Source of the DNA: Bacillota bacterium
GTDB taxonomy: Bacteria > Bacillota > Clostridia > Lachnospirales > Anaerotignaceae
Direction of reading: 5' to 3'
DNA length: 9,739 nucleotides
Assembly: GCA_030526765.1 (NCBI GenBank)
Contig: JAUNCB010000024.1
Span: 1 to 9,739, forward strand
Below are positions 1-6,808 of this stretch, one piece after another. Under the pieces are notes generated by a model, which was given only the letters and a program-made list of their open reading frames with translations, was not told the origin of the DNA and ran no database searches. The position numbers and the translations under genes were made by a program. The stretch's first letter is position 1; each line of letters begins with the position of its first letter.

Positions 1-52
1 CGCTGTCCGTCAGTTTTTCATTGCTTACAATTGTAAAGAGAGATTGTTTCAT
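1..52 (-). CDS. pyrK: Dihydroorotate dehydrogenase electron-transfer subunit, N-terminus only (partial)
   Basis: Only the first 17 residues are present, MKQSLFTIVSNEKLTDS, then the window ends. The sequence shows a good ribosome binding site, AGGAG, seven bases before the ATG at 52-50; a second in-frame ATG at 58-56 is too close to it. The peptide resembles the start of PyrK, the FAD and 2Fe-2S subunit that passes electrons from class 1B dihydroorotate dehydrogenase (PyrD) to NAD+. Its position downstream of pyrC and carB on the same strand supports this, since pyrK-pyrD often follow carB in Firmicutes. The identification rests on a short peptide plus context; the catalytic domains lie outside the window. 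Confidence 0.72.
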   Translation of the reverse strand, partial: MKQSLFTIVSNEKLTDS

Positions 53-65
53 ATTCATTCTCCTA

Positions 66-286
66 ACTGTTTTGCCGCGGAAGGGTTCGGGAAACGAAGC
101 GTTTCCTGAATAAAATCCGCAGGCGGAATTTATTTCTGCCGAGGAAAACAGTGTGTCGCCTGTGGAAGTTTGCTGCACAAACCAGCCCTTTGGGCTGCTG
201 ATTGCAGTTCCTAACACAGGCACGCATCTGTTTATTCTTCTGTCTTTCAACTCGAAATTCCATTTCGAGTTAGGCGCTCAGCGCCT
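66..286 (-). repeat. Hairpin-dense non-coding element between carB and pyrK
   Basis: The carB-pyrK gap is 233 nt, far longer than the other spacers here, and is packed with inverted repeats. In plus coordinates they are: 86-110 (11-bp stem with one G-T pair, loop 97-99); 111-132 (nine pairs around one mismatch, loop 120-123); 183-197 (6 bp, loop 189-191), inside an outer 5-bp pair 173-177/203-207; 249-271 (10 bp, loop 259-261); and 272-286 (AGGCGCT/AGCGCCT). An 8-bp inverted pair, ACTGTTTT at 66-73 and AAAACAGT at 145-152, encloses the first two. No stem is followed by a clear U-run in either direction, so these are not ordinary terminators. Likely a mobile or amplified intergenic palindromic element transcribed within the pyr mRNA; whether it repeats elsewhere in the genome cannot be seen here. 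Confidence 0.6.
249..286 (-). other. Two tandem perfect hairpins immediately after the carB stop
   Basis: The carB TAA (288-286) runs straight into GGCGCTGAGCGCC, a 7-bp palindrome with a one-base centre. One base further is a 10-bp perfect stem, AACTCGAAAT/ATTTCGAGTT, with a 3-nt loop. On the mRNA they would form two adjacent hairpins at the 3' end of the carB message. With no U-tract behind them, a role in mRNA stability or processing between carB and pyrK is more likely than termination. The function is inferred; the palindromes are read directly. Confidence 0.6.
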
Positions 287-3200
287 TACGCGTCGATTGT
301 AGAGATACCCAGTGTTGTTTCTTCCAGTACATCCAGCAGAACACGAACCGTATCCAGTGCTGTAAATACAGTTACGTTGTTTTCTACTGCACACTGACGG
401 ATGGTCTGACCGTCGCTGCCGCTTGCTGCGGTGGAATTGATATCTCTTGTATTGATAACATAGCTTACATAGCCCTGACGGATGGAATCGAAGATCTCTT
501 CGCTGCCGTCGGAAACTTTTTTCTTTGTACGGGTACGGATGCCGTGTTCCTTCAGGAAATCTGCAGTACCCTTTGTTGCTTCAATATTGAAGCCCAGCTG
601 ATAGAAGCGGCGGATCAGAGGCAGTGCTTCTTCTTTATCCTTATCTGCGATGGTGGCCAGAACCGTACCGTAGTTCTGGATATTCATGCCGGATGCCTGC
701 AGTGCTTTCCACAATGCTCTGTTCAGCTTATTATCGTAACCGATGGCTTCACCGGTGGATTTCATTTCGGGGGAGAGGTAGGTGTCCATGCCGTGCAGCT
801 TGGAGAAGGAGAAGGCAGGAACCTTTACATACCATCTCTGTTTTTCATCGGGATACAGTGTGAAGATACCCTGTTCCTTCAGGGATTTGCCCAGGATCGC
901 CAGTGTAGCGATATCTGCCAGAGAGTAGCCTGTTGCCTTGGACAGGAAGGGTACTGTTCTGGAGGAACGGGGATTTACTTCGATTACATATACATCATCT
1001 TTGGAATCAACAATGAACTGAATGTTGAACAGACCAATGATACCGATGCCCAGACCCAGTTTCTTTGTGTATTCCAGAATTTTGCCTTTTGCCTTGTTGG
1101 AAACGGAGAAGGTAGGGTATACGGAGATGGAGTCACCGGAGTGTACGCCTGTTCTTTCTACGTGTTCCATGATACCGGGCACGAATACATCAATACCGTC
1201 GCAGACTGCGTCAACCTCCAGCTCTTTGCCCTGAATATATTTGTCAACCAGTACAGGCTGATCTTCATTGATGGCAACGGCTGTTTTCAGATAGGTTCTC
1301 AGCTGATCTTCACTGGCAACGATCTGCATTGCACGGCCGCCCAGAACATAGGAGGGGCGAACCAGAACAGGATAACCGATCTCTTCTGCTGCTTTTACGC
1401 CTGCTTCAATATTTGTTACTGCCTGACCCTTAGGCTGAGGAATGCCCAGCTCAGTCATGATATGTTCAAAGGAATCTCTGTTTTCTGCTTTTTCGATGGC
1501 TTCCACATCGGTACCGATGATCTTCACACCGCGTTTCATCAGAGGCTCAGCCAGATTGATGGCAGTCTGACCGCCCAGAGAGGCGATGATACCCAGAGGC
1601 TGTTCCAGTTCTACCACATTCATAACGTCTTCTACAGTCAGAGGCTCGAAATACAGCTTATCACTGGTGGTGTAGTCTGTGGAAACGGTTTCGGGGTTAT
1701 TGTTGATGATGATGGATTCATAGCCGTATTCCTTGATGGTCGTTACAGCATGAACGGTGGAGTAGTCAAATTCAACACCCTGACCGATACGGATGGGACC
1801 GGAGCCCAGAACGATGATTTTTTTCTTATCGCTCAGTCTGGAATCGTTTACCTCTTCGTAGGTGGAGTAGAAGTAGGGGATATAGCCGCCGCAGCCGCTG
1901 GTTTCAATCATTTTATATACGGGGAACAGGTTCATTTCCTTTCTCAGATTGAATACTGCCACCTCATCCCAGCCCCACAGCTTGCCGATGAATTTATCGG
2001 AGATGCCCATTTTCTTCGCACCGAAGAGGATTTCTCTGTTGCCGATGTTTTCAGCCAGAACGGTTTCGTAATCCACGATCTTTTTGAAGGATTCCAGGAA
2101 ATACATGGTGATCTTTGTTGCATCGAAGATCTCATCCAGAGATACACCGTTTCGGATCAGCTGTGCGATGGCATAAATACGGTCATCGGGGCTGGTTGCG
2201 ATATATGCCAGCATTTCTTCATTGGGCATTTCATCGAATTTTGCCATATGAAGGTGGCTTACACCGATTTCCAGAGAGCGTACGGATTTCAGCAGACATT
2301 CTTCCAGTGTTCTGCCGATGCCCATAACCTCACCTGTCGCTTTCATCTGTGTGGACAGTGTGTTTGCTGCTGTTGCAAATTTATCGAAGGGGAAACGGGG
2401 CATTTTCGCTACGATATAGTCCAGAGCGGGTTCGTAGTTTGCTGTTGTTTCACCCAGTTTGATTTCATCCAGTGTCATGCCGACCGCAATTTTTGCTGTT
2501 ACTCTGGCAATGGGATAGCCGGAAGCCTTGGAAGCCAGAGCGGAGGAACGGGATACACGGGGGTTTACTTCGATCAGATAGTACTGAGAGGAATTGGGAT
2601 CCAGAGCAAACTGTACATTACAGCCGCCTTCGATCTTCAGTTCTCTGATGATTTTCAGAGCGGATTCCTTCAGCATGTGGAAATCATGGTCATTCAGTGT
2701 AAGGATGGGAGCCACAACGATGGAGTCGCCTGTGTGAACACCAACGGGGTCAATGTTTTCCATGCCGCAGATGGTGATAGCGCGGTCTGTACCGTCACGC
2801 ATTACTTCAAATTCGATTTCCTTATAGCCCTTTACGCTCTTTTCTACCAGTACCTGATGTACAGGAGAAAGCTTCAGTGCATTTTTCATGATCTCGATCA
2901 GCTCTGCTTCATTGTTTGCAAAGCCGCCGCCTGTGCCGCCCAGAGTGAATGCGGGACGCAGAACAACGGGATAGCCGATCTCATTTGCCGCCTGAATCCC
3001 TTCTTCTACGGAATATGTAATCACAGAAGGAATAACGGGTTCGCCGATGGATTCACACATTGCCTTGAACAGTTCACGGTCTTCTGCCCGTTCGATACTG
3101 TTGATGGAAGTACCCAGCAGTTCCACCTGACATTCCTTCAGGATGCCTTTTTTCGCCAGCTGCATTGCCAGATTCAGACCTGTCTGTCCGCCGATACCGG

Positions 3201-3462
3201 GAAGGATCGCATCGGGTCTTTCATAGCGCAGGATCTTTGCGATGTATTCCAGCGTAAGAGGTTCCATATAAACCTTATCTGCGATGGTTGTGTCTGTCAT
3301 GATGGTGGCAGGGTTAGAGTTTACCAGCACCACTTCATAGCCTTCTTCTTTCAGGGCAAGGCAAGCCTGTGTCCCTGCATAGTCGAATTCTGCGGCCTGA
3401 CCGATTACGATGGGGCCGGAACCGATGATCAGGATCTTTTTCAGGTCAGTTCTCTTTGGCAT
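286..3462 (-). CDS. carB: Carbamoyl-phosphate synthase large chain
   Basis: 1058 residues, full length (the E. coli and B. subtilis proteins are about 1070). It makes carbamoyl phosphate from bicarbonate, two ATP and ammonia supplied by the small subunit CarA, in the cytoplasm, for pyrimidine and arginine synthesis. The two homologous halves are clear. The first starts with GSGPIVIGQAAEFDYAG (14-30) and has LGGTGGG (174-180) and EVNPR (298-302), the bicarbonate-phosphorylating ATP-grasp. The second starts with GSGPIRIGQGVEFDYS (553-568) and has LGGRAMQIV (707-715) and EVNPR (828-832), the carbamate-phosphorylating ATP-grasp. The last 120 or so residues form the MGS-like allosteric domain, with SDGSEEIFDSIRQGYVSYVI from 984. 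The start ATG follows AGGAGG by 8 nt. It lies 50 nt after pyrC, presumably on the same transcript. No carA is adjacent. Confidence 0.97.
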   Translation of the reverse strand: MPKRTDLKKILIIGSGPIVIGQAAEFDYAGTQACLALKEEGYEVVLVNSNPATIMTDTTIADKVYMEPLTLEYIAKILRYERPDAILPGIGGQTGLNLAMQLAKKGILKECQVELLGTSINSIERAEDRELFKAMCESIGEPVIPSVITYSVEEGIQAANEIGYPVVLRPAFTLGGTGGGFANNEAELIEIMKNALKLSPVHQVLVEKSVKGYKEIEFEVMRDGTDRAITICGMENIDPVGVHTGDSIVVAPILTLNDHDFHMLKESALKIIRELKIEGGCNVQFALDPNSSQYYLIEVNPRVSRSSALASKASGYPIARVTAKIAVGMTLDEIKLGETTANYEPALDYIVAKMPRFPFDKFATAANTLSTQMKATGEVMGIGRTLEECLLKSVRSLEIGVSHLHMAKFDEMPNEEMLAYIATSPDDRIYAIAQLIRNGVSLDEIFDATKITMYFLESFKKIVDYETVLAENIGNREILFGAKKMGISDKFIGKLWGWDEVAVFNLRKEMNLFPVYKMIETSGCGGYIPYFYSTYEEVNDSRLSDKKKIIVLGSGPIRIGQGVEFDYSTVHAVTTIKEYGYESIIINNNPETVSTDYTTSDKLYFEPLTVEDVMNVVELEQPLGIIASLGGQTAINLAEPLMKRGVKIIGTDVEAIEKAENRDSFEHIMTELGIPQPKGQAVTNIEAGVKAAEEIGYPVLVRPSYVLGGRAMQIVASEDQLRTYLKTAVAINEDQPVLVDKYIQGKELEVDAVCDGIDVFVPGIMEHVERTGVHSGDSISVYPTFSVSNKAKGKILEYTKKLGLGIGIIGLFNIQFIVDSKDDVYVIEVNPRSSRTVPFLSKATGYSLADIATLAILGKSLKEQGIFTLYPDEKQRWYVKVPAFSFSKLHGMDTYLSPEMKSTGEAIGYDNKLNRALWKALQASGMNIQNYGTVLATIADKDKEEALPLIRRFYQLGFNIEATKGTADFLKEHGIRTRTKKKVSDGSEEIFDSIRQGYVSYVINTRDINSTAASGSDGQTIRQCAVENNVTVFTALDTVRVLLDVLEETTLGISTIDA

Positions 3463-3512
3463 AAAAAATTCCTCCTTGGTAGTTATGTAAAAGTTACAGT
3501 GTTGTCATTGGT

Positions 3513-4775
3513 TTATTTGCTTTCCCAAACGATGTTTCCCTGATACATGGTCATTTTGCAGGCACCGCAGACGGTGTTTCCTGCGAAGGGGGTTGCCCGT
3601 CCCATGGTCAGAAAATCTTCGGGATCAATGGTATATTCCTGATTCAGATCGAATACGGTCAGACTGGCAGGCTGTCCAACTTCCAGCGGGGTACCGATAC
3701 CGAATCTGTTTCTGGGATTTGTATGCATCAGCCGGATGAGCTGTTCCAGTGTAAGAACACCTTTTTTCACCAGCTCTGTATAAAGCACAGGGAAGGCTGT
3801 TTCCAGACCAACCACGCCCATCATGCTTTTTTCCAGACCCTTGCCTTTTTCCTCAGCGGAGTGGGGGGCATGGTCTGTGGCGATCATATCAATGGTGCCG
3901 TCCAGAAGCCCTTCGATGAGTGCCTTACGGTCTTCCTCACTGCGGATGGGAGGGTTCATTTTGAAGCGGCCGTCCTCCTGCAGCATGGAATCATTCATGG
4001 TCAGATAGTGGGGGGCTGTTTCACAGGTCACATCCAGACCTTCTTTTTTTGCCTGACGGATCAGTGCAACACTTTCCTTGGTGGAGATGTGGCATACATG
4101 ATATTTCACACCGGTTTCCTTCACCAGCGTCAGGTCTCTTTCGATCTGCTTCCATTCACTTTCGGAGCAGATCCCTCTGTGACCGTGCTTTTCAGCATAT
4201 TCGCCTTTGTGGATGTAGCCGCCGAAAAGAAGGCTGTTATCCTCGCAGTGGGCAGCAACGATCTTACCGAAGCCTTTGATCTGTTTCATGGCTGCCAGCA
4301 TCATTTCATCCTGCTGTACGCCCCGTCCGTCGTCGGAAAAGGCGCAGACATAGGGATCAAGTTCATCATAGGCAGCAAGGGTTTCGCCCATTTCGCCCAT
4401 GGTGATGGTGCCGTAGGGAACCACCTGGATCAGGGCGTTCTCACGGATGGCTTTCAGCTGTACCTCCAGATTTTCCAGACAATCGGGAGTGGGCTTCAGG
4501 TTTGGCATGGAACATACTGCGGTATAGCCGCCGCGGGCTGCTGCCTGTGTGCCTGTGCGGATGGTTTCTTTATAAAAAAATCCCGGTTCTCTCAGATGCA
4601 CATGAACATCAATAAAACCGGGAAATAAAAAGCAACCGTCCAGATCAAAAACGGGACACTCACCCTGAGGAGCACGGCTGGAAATTTCGGAAATCATACC
4701 GTCAGCGATAAATACGTTGGATTTTGTGAAATTGCCCTGAACAAATACGTTTGCGTTCGTCAAAATACAGTTCAA
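3513..4775 (-). CDS. pyrC: Dihydroorotase, class I
   Basis: 420 residues, the normal length for bacterial class I dihydroorotase. It is a cytoplasmic zinc amidohydrolase that cyclises N-carbamoyl-aspartate to dihydroorotate, the third step of UMP synthesis. The zinc-site residues are all visible: HVHLREPG with H58 and H60, the class I aspartates in FSDDG (148-149), H176 in AAHCED, H229 in VCHIS, and D301 in ATDHAPH. The C-terminus re-forms the small beta domain typical of the amidohydrolase superfamily. I chose TTG at 4775 as the start because AGGAG lies exactly 8 nt upstream and no ATG is near. It is the first gene of the pyrimidine operon, directly downstream of a strong promoter at 4837-4865. 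Confidence 0.95.
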   Translation of the reverse strand: MNCILTNANVFVQGNFTKSNVFIADGMISEISSRAPQGECPVFDLDGCFLFPGFIDVHVHLREPGFFYKETIRTGTQAAARGGYTAVCSMPNLKPTPDCLENLEVQLKAIRENALIQVVPYGTITMGEMGETLAAYDELDPYVCAFSDDGRGVQQDEMMLAAMKQIKGFGKIVAAHCEDNSLLFGGYIHKGEYAEKHGHRGICSESEWKQIERDLTLVKETGVKYHVCHISTKESVALIRQAKKEGLDVTCETAPHYLTMNDSMLQEDGRFKMNPPIRSEEDRKALIEGLLDGTIDMIATDHAPHSAEEKGKGLEKSMMGVVGLETAFPVLYTELVKKGVLTLEQLIRLMHTNPRNRFGIGTPLEVGQPASLTVFDLNQEYTIDPEDFLTMGRATPFAGNTVCGACKMTMYQGNIVWESK

Positions 4776-4788
4776 AGTAGTCTCTCCT
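4773..4788 (-). promoter_or_regulatory. pyrC ribosome binding site and TTG start
   Basis: On the minus strand AGGAG (4788-4784) precedes TTG (4775-4773) by 8 nt, which fixes the non-ATG start of pyrC. An 8-bp palindrome, TTCGCGAA (4793-4800), sits just upstream in the leader and could fold or bind protein; no PyrR-type attenuator or terminator is visible in the roughly 55-nt leader. Confidence 0.75.
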
Positions 4789-4836
4789 TTCGTTCGCGAA
4801 TCGGGTTAAAAATTAAATTATCTCTAAATCTTCAAT

Positions 4837-4865
4837 ACTATATCACAAAGGCCATTCTGTGTCAA
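4837..4865 (-). promoter_or_regulatory. Sigma-A promoter of the pyrC-carB-pyrK operon
   Basis: Reading the minus strand: TTGACA (4865-4860), a 17-bp spacer, then TATAGT (4842-4837) preceded by TG one base upstream (extended -10). An A/T-rich tract with a run of A directly behind the -35 box (about 4866-4878) resembles an UP element. The predicted transcription start is near 4830, giving a leader of about 55 nt before pyrC. The match to consensus is close enough that high basal strength is expected. Confidence 0.85.
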
Positions 4866-4918
4866 TTATTTTTTTATTCTGATAGGAAGGGAAAGACATT
4901 TTCATAATATGTATTTTA

Positions 4919-4947
4919 TTGACACCGGAAAATCGTTGTGATAGACT
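4919..4947 (+). promoter_or_regulatory. Sigma-A promoter of the purE operon
   Basis: TTGACA (4919-4924), a 17-bp spacer, and TAGACT (4942-4947) preceded by TG one base upstream (extended -10). The predicted start is near 4954, about ten bases before the riboswitch P1 stem begins, which is the expected arrangement. It faces away from the pyrC promoter, with 53 bp between the two -35 boxes. Confidence 0.82.
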
Positions 4948-4964
4948 GAAAATGTAAATTTATG

Positions 4965-5061
4965 CGGTTTTTTGTGACTGACGGATAGGTGGGTAACCAC
5001 ATGGGAGCAAGGAACCGGAAAGAAGCAGTACAGAACTGCTTGGAGCCGACCGTCTGGGCAG
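4965..5061 (+). promoter_or_regulatory. ZTP riboswitch (pfl motif) in the purE leader
   Basis: The 5' subdomain reads GTGACTGACGG, then GGTGGGTAACCAC, then GGGAGC, close to the pfl/ZTP consensus. P1 is 10 bp, 4965-4974 with 5008-5017 (two G-U pairs). P2 is GTGG/CCAC (4989-4992/4997-5000) with a GTAA loop. A variable linker hairpin pairs 5023-5029 with 5035-5041. The 3' subdomain has a short stem GCC/GGC (5045-5047/5057-5059) whose loop CCGTC (5050-5054) pairs with GACGG (4980-4984), giving the diagnostic pseudoknot. In the commonest form this pair is GGCG/CGCC, so the change here is compensated. ZTP riboswitches bind ZMP/ZTP and usually turn expression on. Here the 3' strand overlaps the terminator, so ligand binding should allow read-through. 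Confidence 0.94.
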
Positions 5062-5099
5062 TCCTTATTTGTATGTCACGCAATAGGACTGCCCTTTTT
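5056..5099 (+). terminator. Riboswitch-controlled intrinsic terminator
   Basis: A perfect 10-bp stem, GGGCAGTCCT (5056-5065) with AGGACTGCCC (5085-5094), is followed directly by five T (5095-5099). Its 5' arm uses the GGC at 5057-5059 that closes the 3' subdomain of the ZTP aptamer, so aptamer and terminator exclude one another. This is the expression platform of an on-switch for the purE operon. Confidence 0.93.
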
Positions 5100-5141
5100 G
5101 TTGGATGCAGAGAGGAAAAAACAAGAATCAGGAGGTAACCA

Positions 5142-5636
5142 ATGAAGAAAATCGGTATCGTTATGGGCAGCGACAGTGATCTGCCCGTAGTAGAAAAAGC
5201 AATGACAACACTGGAAAAATTCGGTGTACCCTTTGAGGCCCATGTTTACTCTGCCCACAGAACACCTGTGGAAGCGGGGGAATTTGCAAAGAGTGCAAGA
5301 GAAAAGGGCTTTGGTGCGATTATCGCAGCAGCAGGCAAAGCAGCACATCTGGCAGGTGCTATGGCTGCAAATACAACACTTCCTGTCATTGGTATCCCCA
5401 TCAAATCCTCCACACTGGATGGTCTGGATGCACTGCTTTCCACAGTGCAGATGCCCAGCGGTCTGCCCGTTGCGACAGTAGCCATTGACGGTGCGGAAAA
5501 TGCAGCCCTTCTGGCAATCCAGATTCTGGCTGTGGAAGATGCAGAGCTGGCGGCGAAGCTGGATGCAGCAAGAGCAGAGGCAGCGGCAAAGGTTCTGGAA
5601 AAGAATGCAGCACTGGAAGCAAAATATGCAAAATAA
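5142..5636 (+). CDS. purE: 5-(carboxyamino)imidazole ribonucleotide mutase (AIR carboxylase catalytic subunit)
   Basis: 164 residues, the usual length. It converts N5-CAIR (or, in class II enzymes, AIR plus CO2) to CAIR in purine synthesis; the enzyme is a cytoplasmic octamer. Visible motifs are GSDSD (9-13, substrate phosphate region), SAHRTP (37-42, with the conserved active-site His at 39), [11 protein letters not shown] (62-72) and QMPSGLPV (103-110). The third motif differs from the E. coli type GAGGAAHLPG: Lys65 takes the place of a glycine. The tail from about 130 is an Ala-rich helix. The AHL form points to class I, which normally works with PurK, but no purK is present here. The start is fixed by AGGAGG six bases before the ATG. 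It is the first gene after the riboswitch-terminator. Confidence 0.95.
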   Translation: MKKIGIVMGSDSDLPVVEKAMTTLEKFGVPFEAHVYSAHRTPVEAGEFAKSAREKGFGAIIAAAGKAAHLAGAMAANTTLPVIGIPIKSSTLDGLDALLSTVQMPSGLPVATVAIDGAENAALLAIQILAVEDAELAAKLDAARAEAAAKVLEKNAALEAKYAK

Positions 5637-5642
5637 AATCCG

Positions 5643-5676
5643 GGAAGATGCCGAAGAAAAAAGCATGCGGCCTTCC
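5643..5676 (+). other. Bulged hairpin in the purE-purM spacer
   Basis: Seven nucleotides after the purE stop, GGAAG (5643-5647) and GCCG (5650-5653) pair with CGGC (5668-5671) and CTTCC (5672-5676), leaving a 2-nt bulge and a 14-nt loop. The following bases are A/T-rich but have no clean U-run, so termination would be weak at best. The rest of the 134-nt spacer (to 5770) is A/T-rich, then G/T-rich, and ends in the purM ribosome binding site; I see no convincing internal promoter. Possible roles are partial attenuation or mRNA processing. Confidence 0.4.
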
Positions 5677-5770
5677 ATGGATATTTAATTTTATTTCAAT
5701 TCAATAAGGTAATGATGCAATCAGAAATTGTTGTTTAAGGTTGTTTTTAGGTTTAGGGAGGAGTAAAAAA

Positions 5771-6808
5771 ATGAAAAGCTTCAGCGAAAGTTACAAAGCT
5801 GCCGGTGTAGATATCACAGCCGGCTACAAAGCAGTAGAACTGATGAAAGCACACATTGCAAGAACAATGACATCCGGCGTAATGGGTGATATCGGCGGCT
5901 TCGGCGGTCTGTTCGAGCTGGATATGACAGGGATCACAAAGCCTGTACTGGTAAGCGGTACAGACGGTGTTGGTACAAAACTGAAACTGGCATTTCTGAT
6001 GGACAAGCATGACACAGTAGGTATTGACTGTGTGGCTATGTGTGTAAACGACATCATCTGTGTTGGTGCAAAGCCTCTGTTCTTCCTGGATTATATTGCA
6101 GTAGGCAAAAACTTCCCCGAAAAGATCGCTTCCATTGTAAGCGGTGTAGCGGAAGGCTGCGTGCAGTCCGGTGCATCCCTGATCGGCGGTGAAACAGCAG
6201 AAATGCCCGGCTTCTATCCCGAAGACGAATACGATCTGGCAGGTTTTGCTGTAGGTGTTGTGGATAAAGATAAAATCCTGAACAACAAAACAATCGCAGC
6301 AGGTGACGTGATTCTGGCTCTGCCCTCCAGTGGGGTACACTCCAACGGCTTCTCTCTGGTTCGCCGTGCGCTGGATGTGGAAAATGCCGACATCAAAACA
6401 CCTCTGGAAAAGCTGGGCGGCAAATCCATTGGCGAAGCGCTGCTGGCTCCCACAAAGATCTATGTAAAACCTATGCTGGCTCTGTTTGAAGAGGTAACTG
6501 TAAAAGCGGTTTCCCATATCACAGGCGGCGGTTTCTATGAAAATATTCCCAGATCCATCCCTAAAGGTTTCGGCGCAAAGATCAACAAAGCATCTCTGCG
6601 TACACCTGCGATCTTTGATCTGATCATGGAAAAAGGAAATATTCCCGAAAGAGATATGTTCAATACATTCAACATGGGCGTTGGTATGTCCGTAGTTGTT
6701 GCAAAAGAAGACGCAGAAAAAGCAATCGAGATCCTGAAAGCAAATGGTGAAGACGCTTACATCATGGGTGAAATCATCGCTTCCGAGGAAGGTGTTGTCA
6801 TTGAATAA
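5771..6808 (+). CDS. purM: Phosphoribosylformylglycinamidine cyclo-ligase (AIR synthetase)
   Basis: 345 residues, normal length. It closes the imidazole ring, converting FGAM and ATP to AIR, as a cytoplasmic homodimer. The N-terminal AIRS domain carries the signature GTDGVGTK (63-70) and [11 protein letters not shown] (139-149). The C-terminal domain carries [11 protein letters not shown] (188-198), [13 protein letters not shown] (249-261) and FNMGVGM (300-306). I chose ATG 5771 because GGGAGGAG lies seven bases upstream; the frame stays open to a TTG at 5741, but that would translate through the ribosome binding site. Its product AIR is the substrate that leads to PurE. The 3' end overlaps purN by 8 nt. 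Confidence 0.96.
   Translation: MKSFSESYKAAGVDITAGYKAVELMKAHIARTMTSGVMGDIGGFGGLFELDMTGITKPVLVSGTDGVGTKLKLAFLMDKHDTVGIDCVAMCVNDIICVGAKPLFFLDYIAVGKNFPEKIASIVSGVAEGCVQSGASLIGGETAEMPGFYPEDEYDLAGFAVGVVDKDKILNNKTIAAGDVILALPSSGVHSNGFSLVRRALDVENADIKTPLEKLGGKSIGEALLAPTKIYVKPMLALFEEVTVKAVSHITGGGFYENIPRSIPKGFGAKINKASLRTPAIFDLIMEKGNIPERDMFNTFNMGVGMSVVVAKEDAEKAIEILKANGEDAYIMGEIIASEEGVVIE
6785..6803 (+). promoter_or_regulatory. purN ribosome binding site and TTG start inside purM
   Basis: GAGGAAGG (6785-6792), within the last codons of purM, precedes TTG (6801-6803) by 8 nt. The TTG lies upstream of the purM stop (6806-6808), so purN translation is probably coupled to purM. The nearest in-frame ATG, at 6744, would add 19 residues with no family counterpart and lacks such a site. 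Confidence 0.8.

Noticed and set aside
63..263. A 66-codon minus-strand open frame between carB and pyrK
   Set aside because: Its start lies inside the 10-bp hairpin at 249-271, it has no ribosome binding site, and the peptide is Arg-, Asn- and Cys-rich because it reads through palindromes. More likely non-coding.
86..286. Hairpins after carB as a rho-independent terminator
   Set aside because: None of the stems is followed by a clear U-run in the transcript direction, and a well-placed ribosome binding site for pyrK follows without a new promoter that I can see.
544..3543. A 999-codon open frame on the plus strand across carB
   Set aside because: It is codon-aligned with carB on the other strand and open only because carB lacks TTA, CTA and TCA codons. 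Its translation is Cys-, Phe- and Gly-rich with no recognisable domain, and there is no ribosome binding site at the start.
4776..4836. PyrR- or UMP-type attenuator in the pyrC leader
   Set aside because: The predicted leader is only about 55 nt and contains no terminator or antiterminator stem; only an 8-bp TTCGCGAA palindrome is seen.
5741..5770. Upstream TTG start for purM adding ten residues
   Set aside because: It would translate across the strong GGGAGGAG site at the true start, and the added residues do not belong to the PurM family N-terminus.
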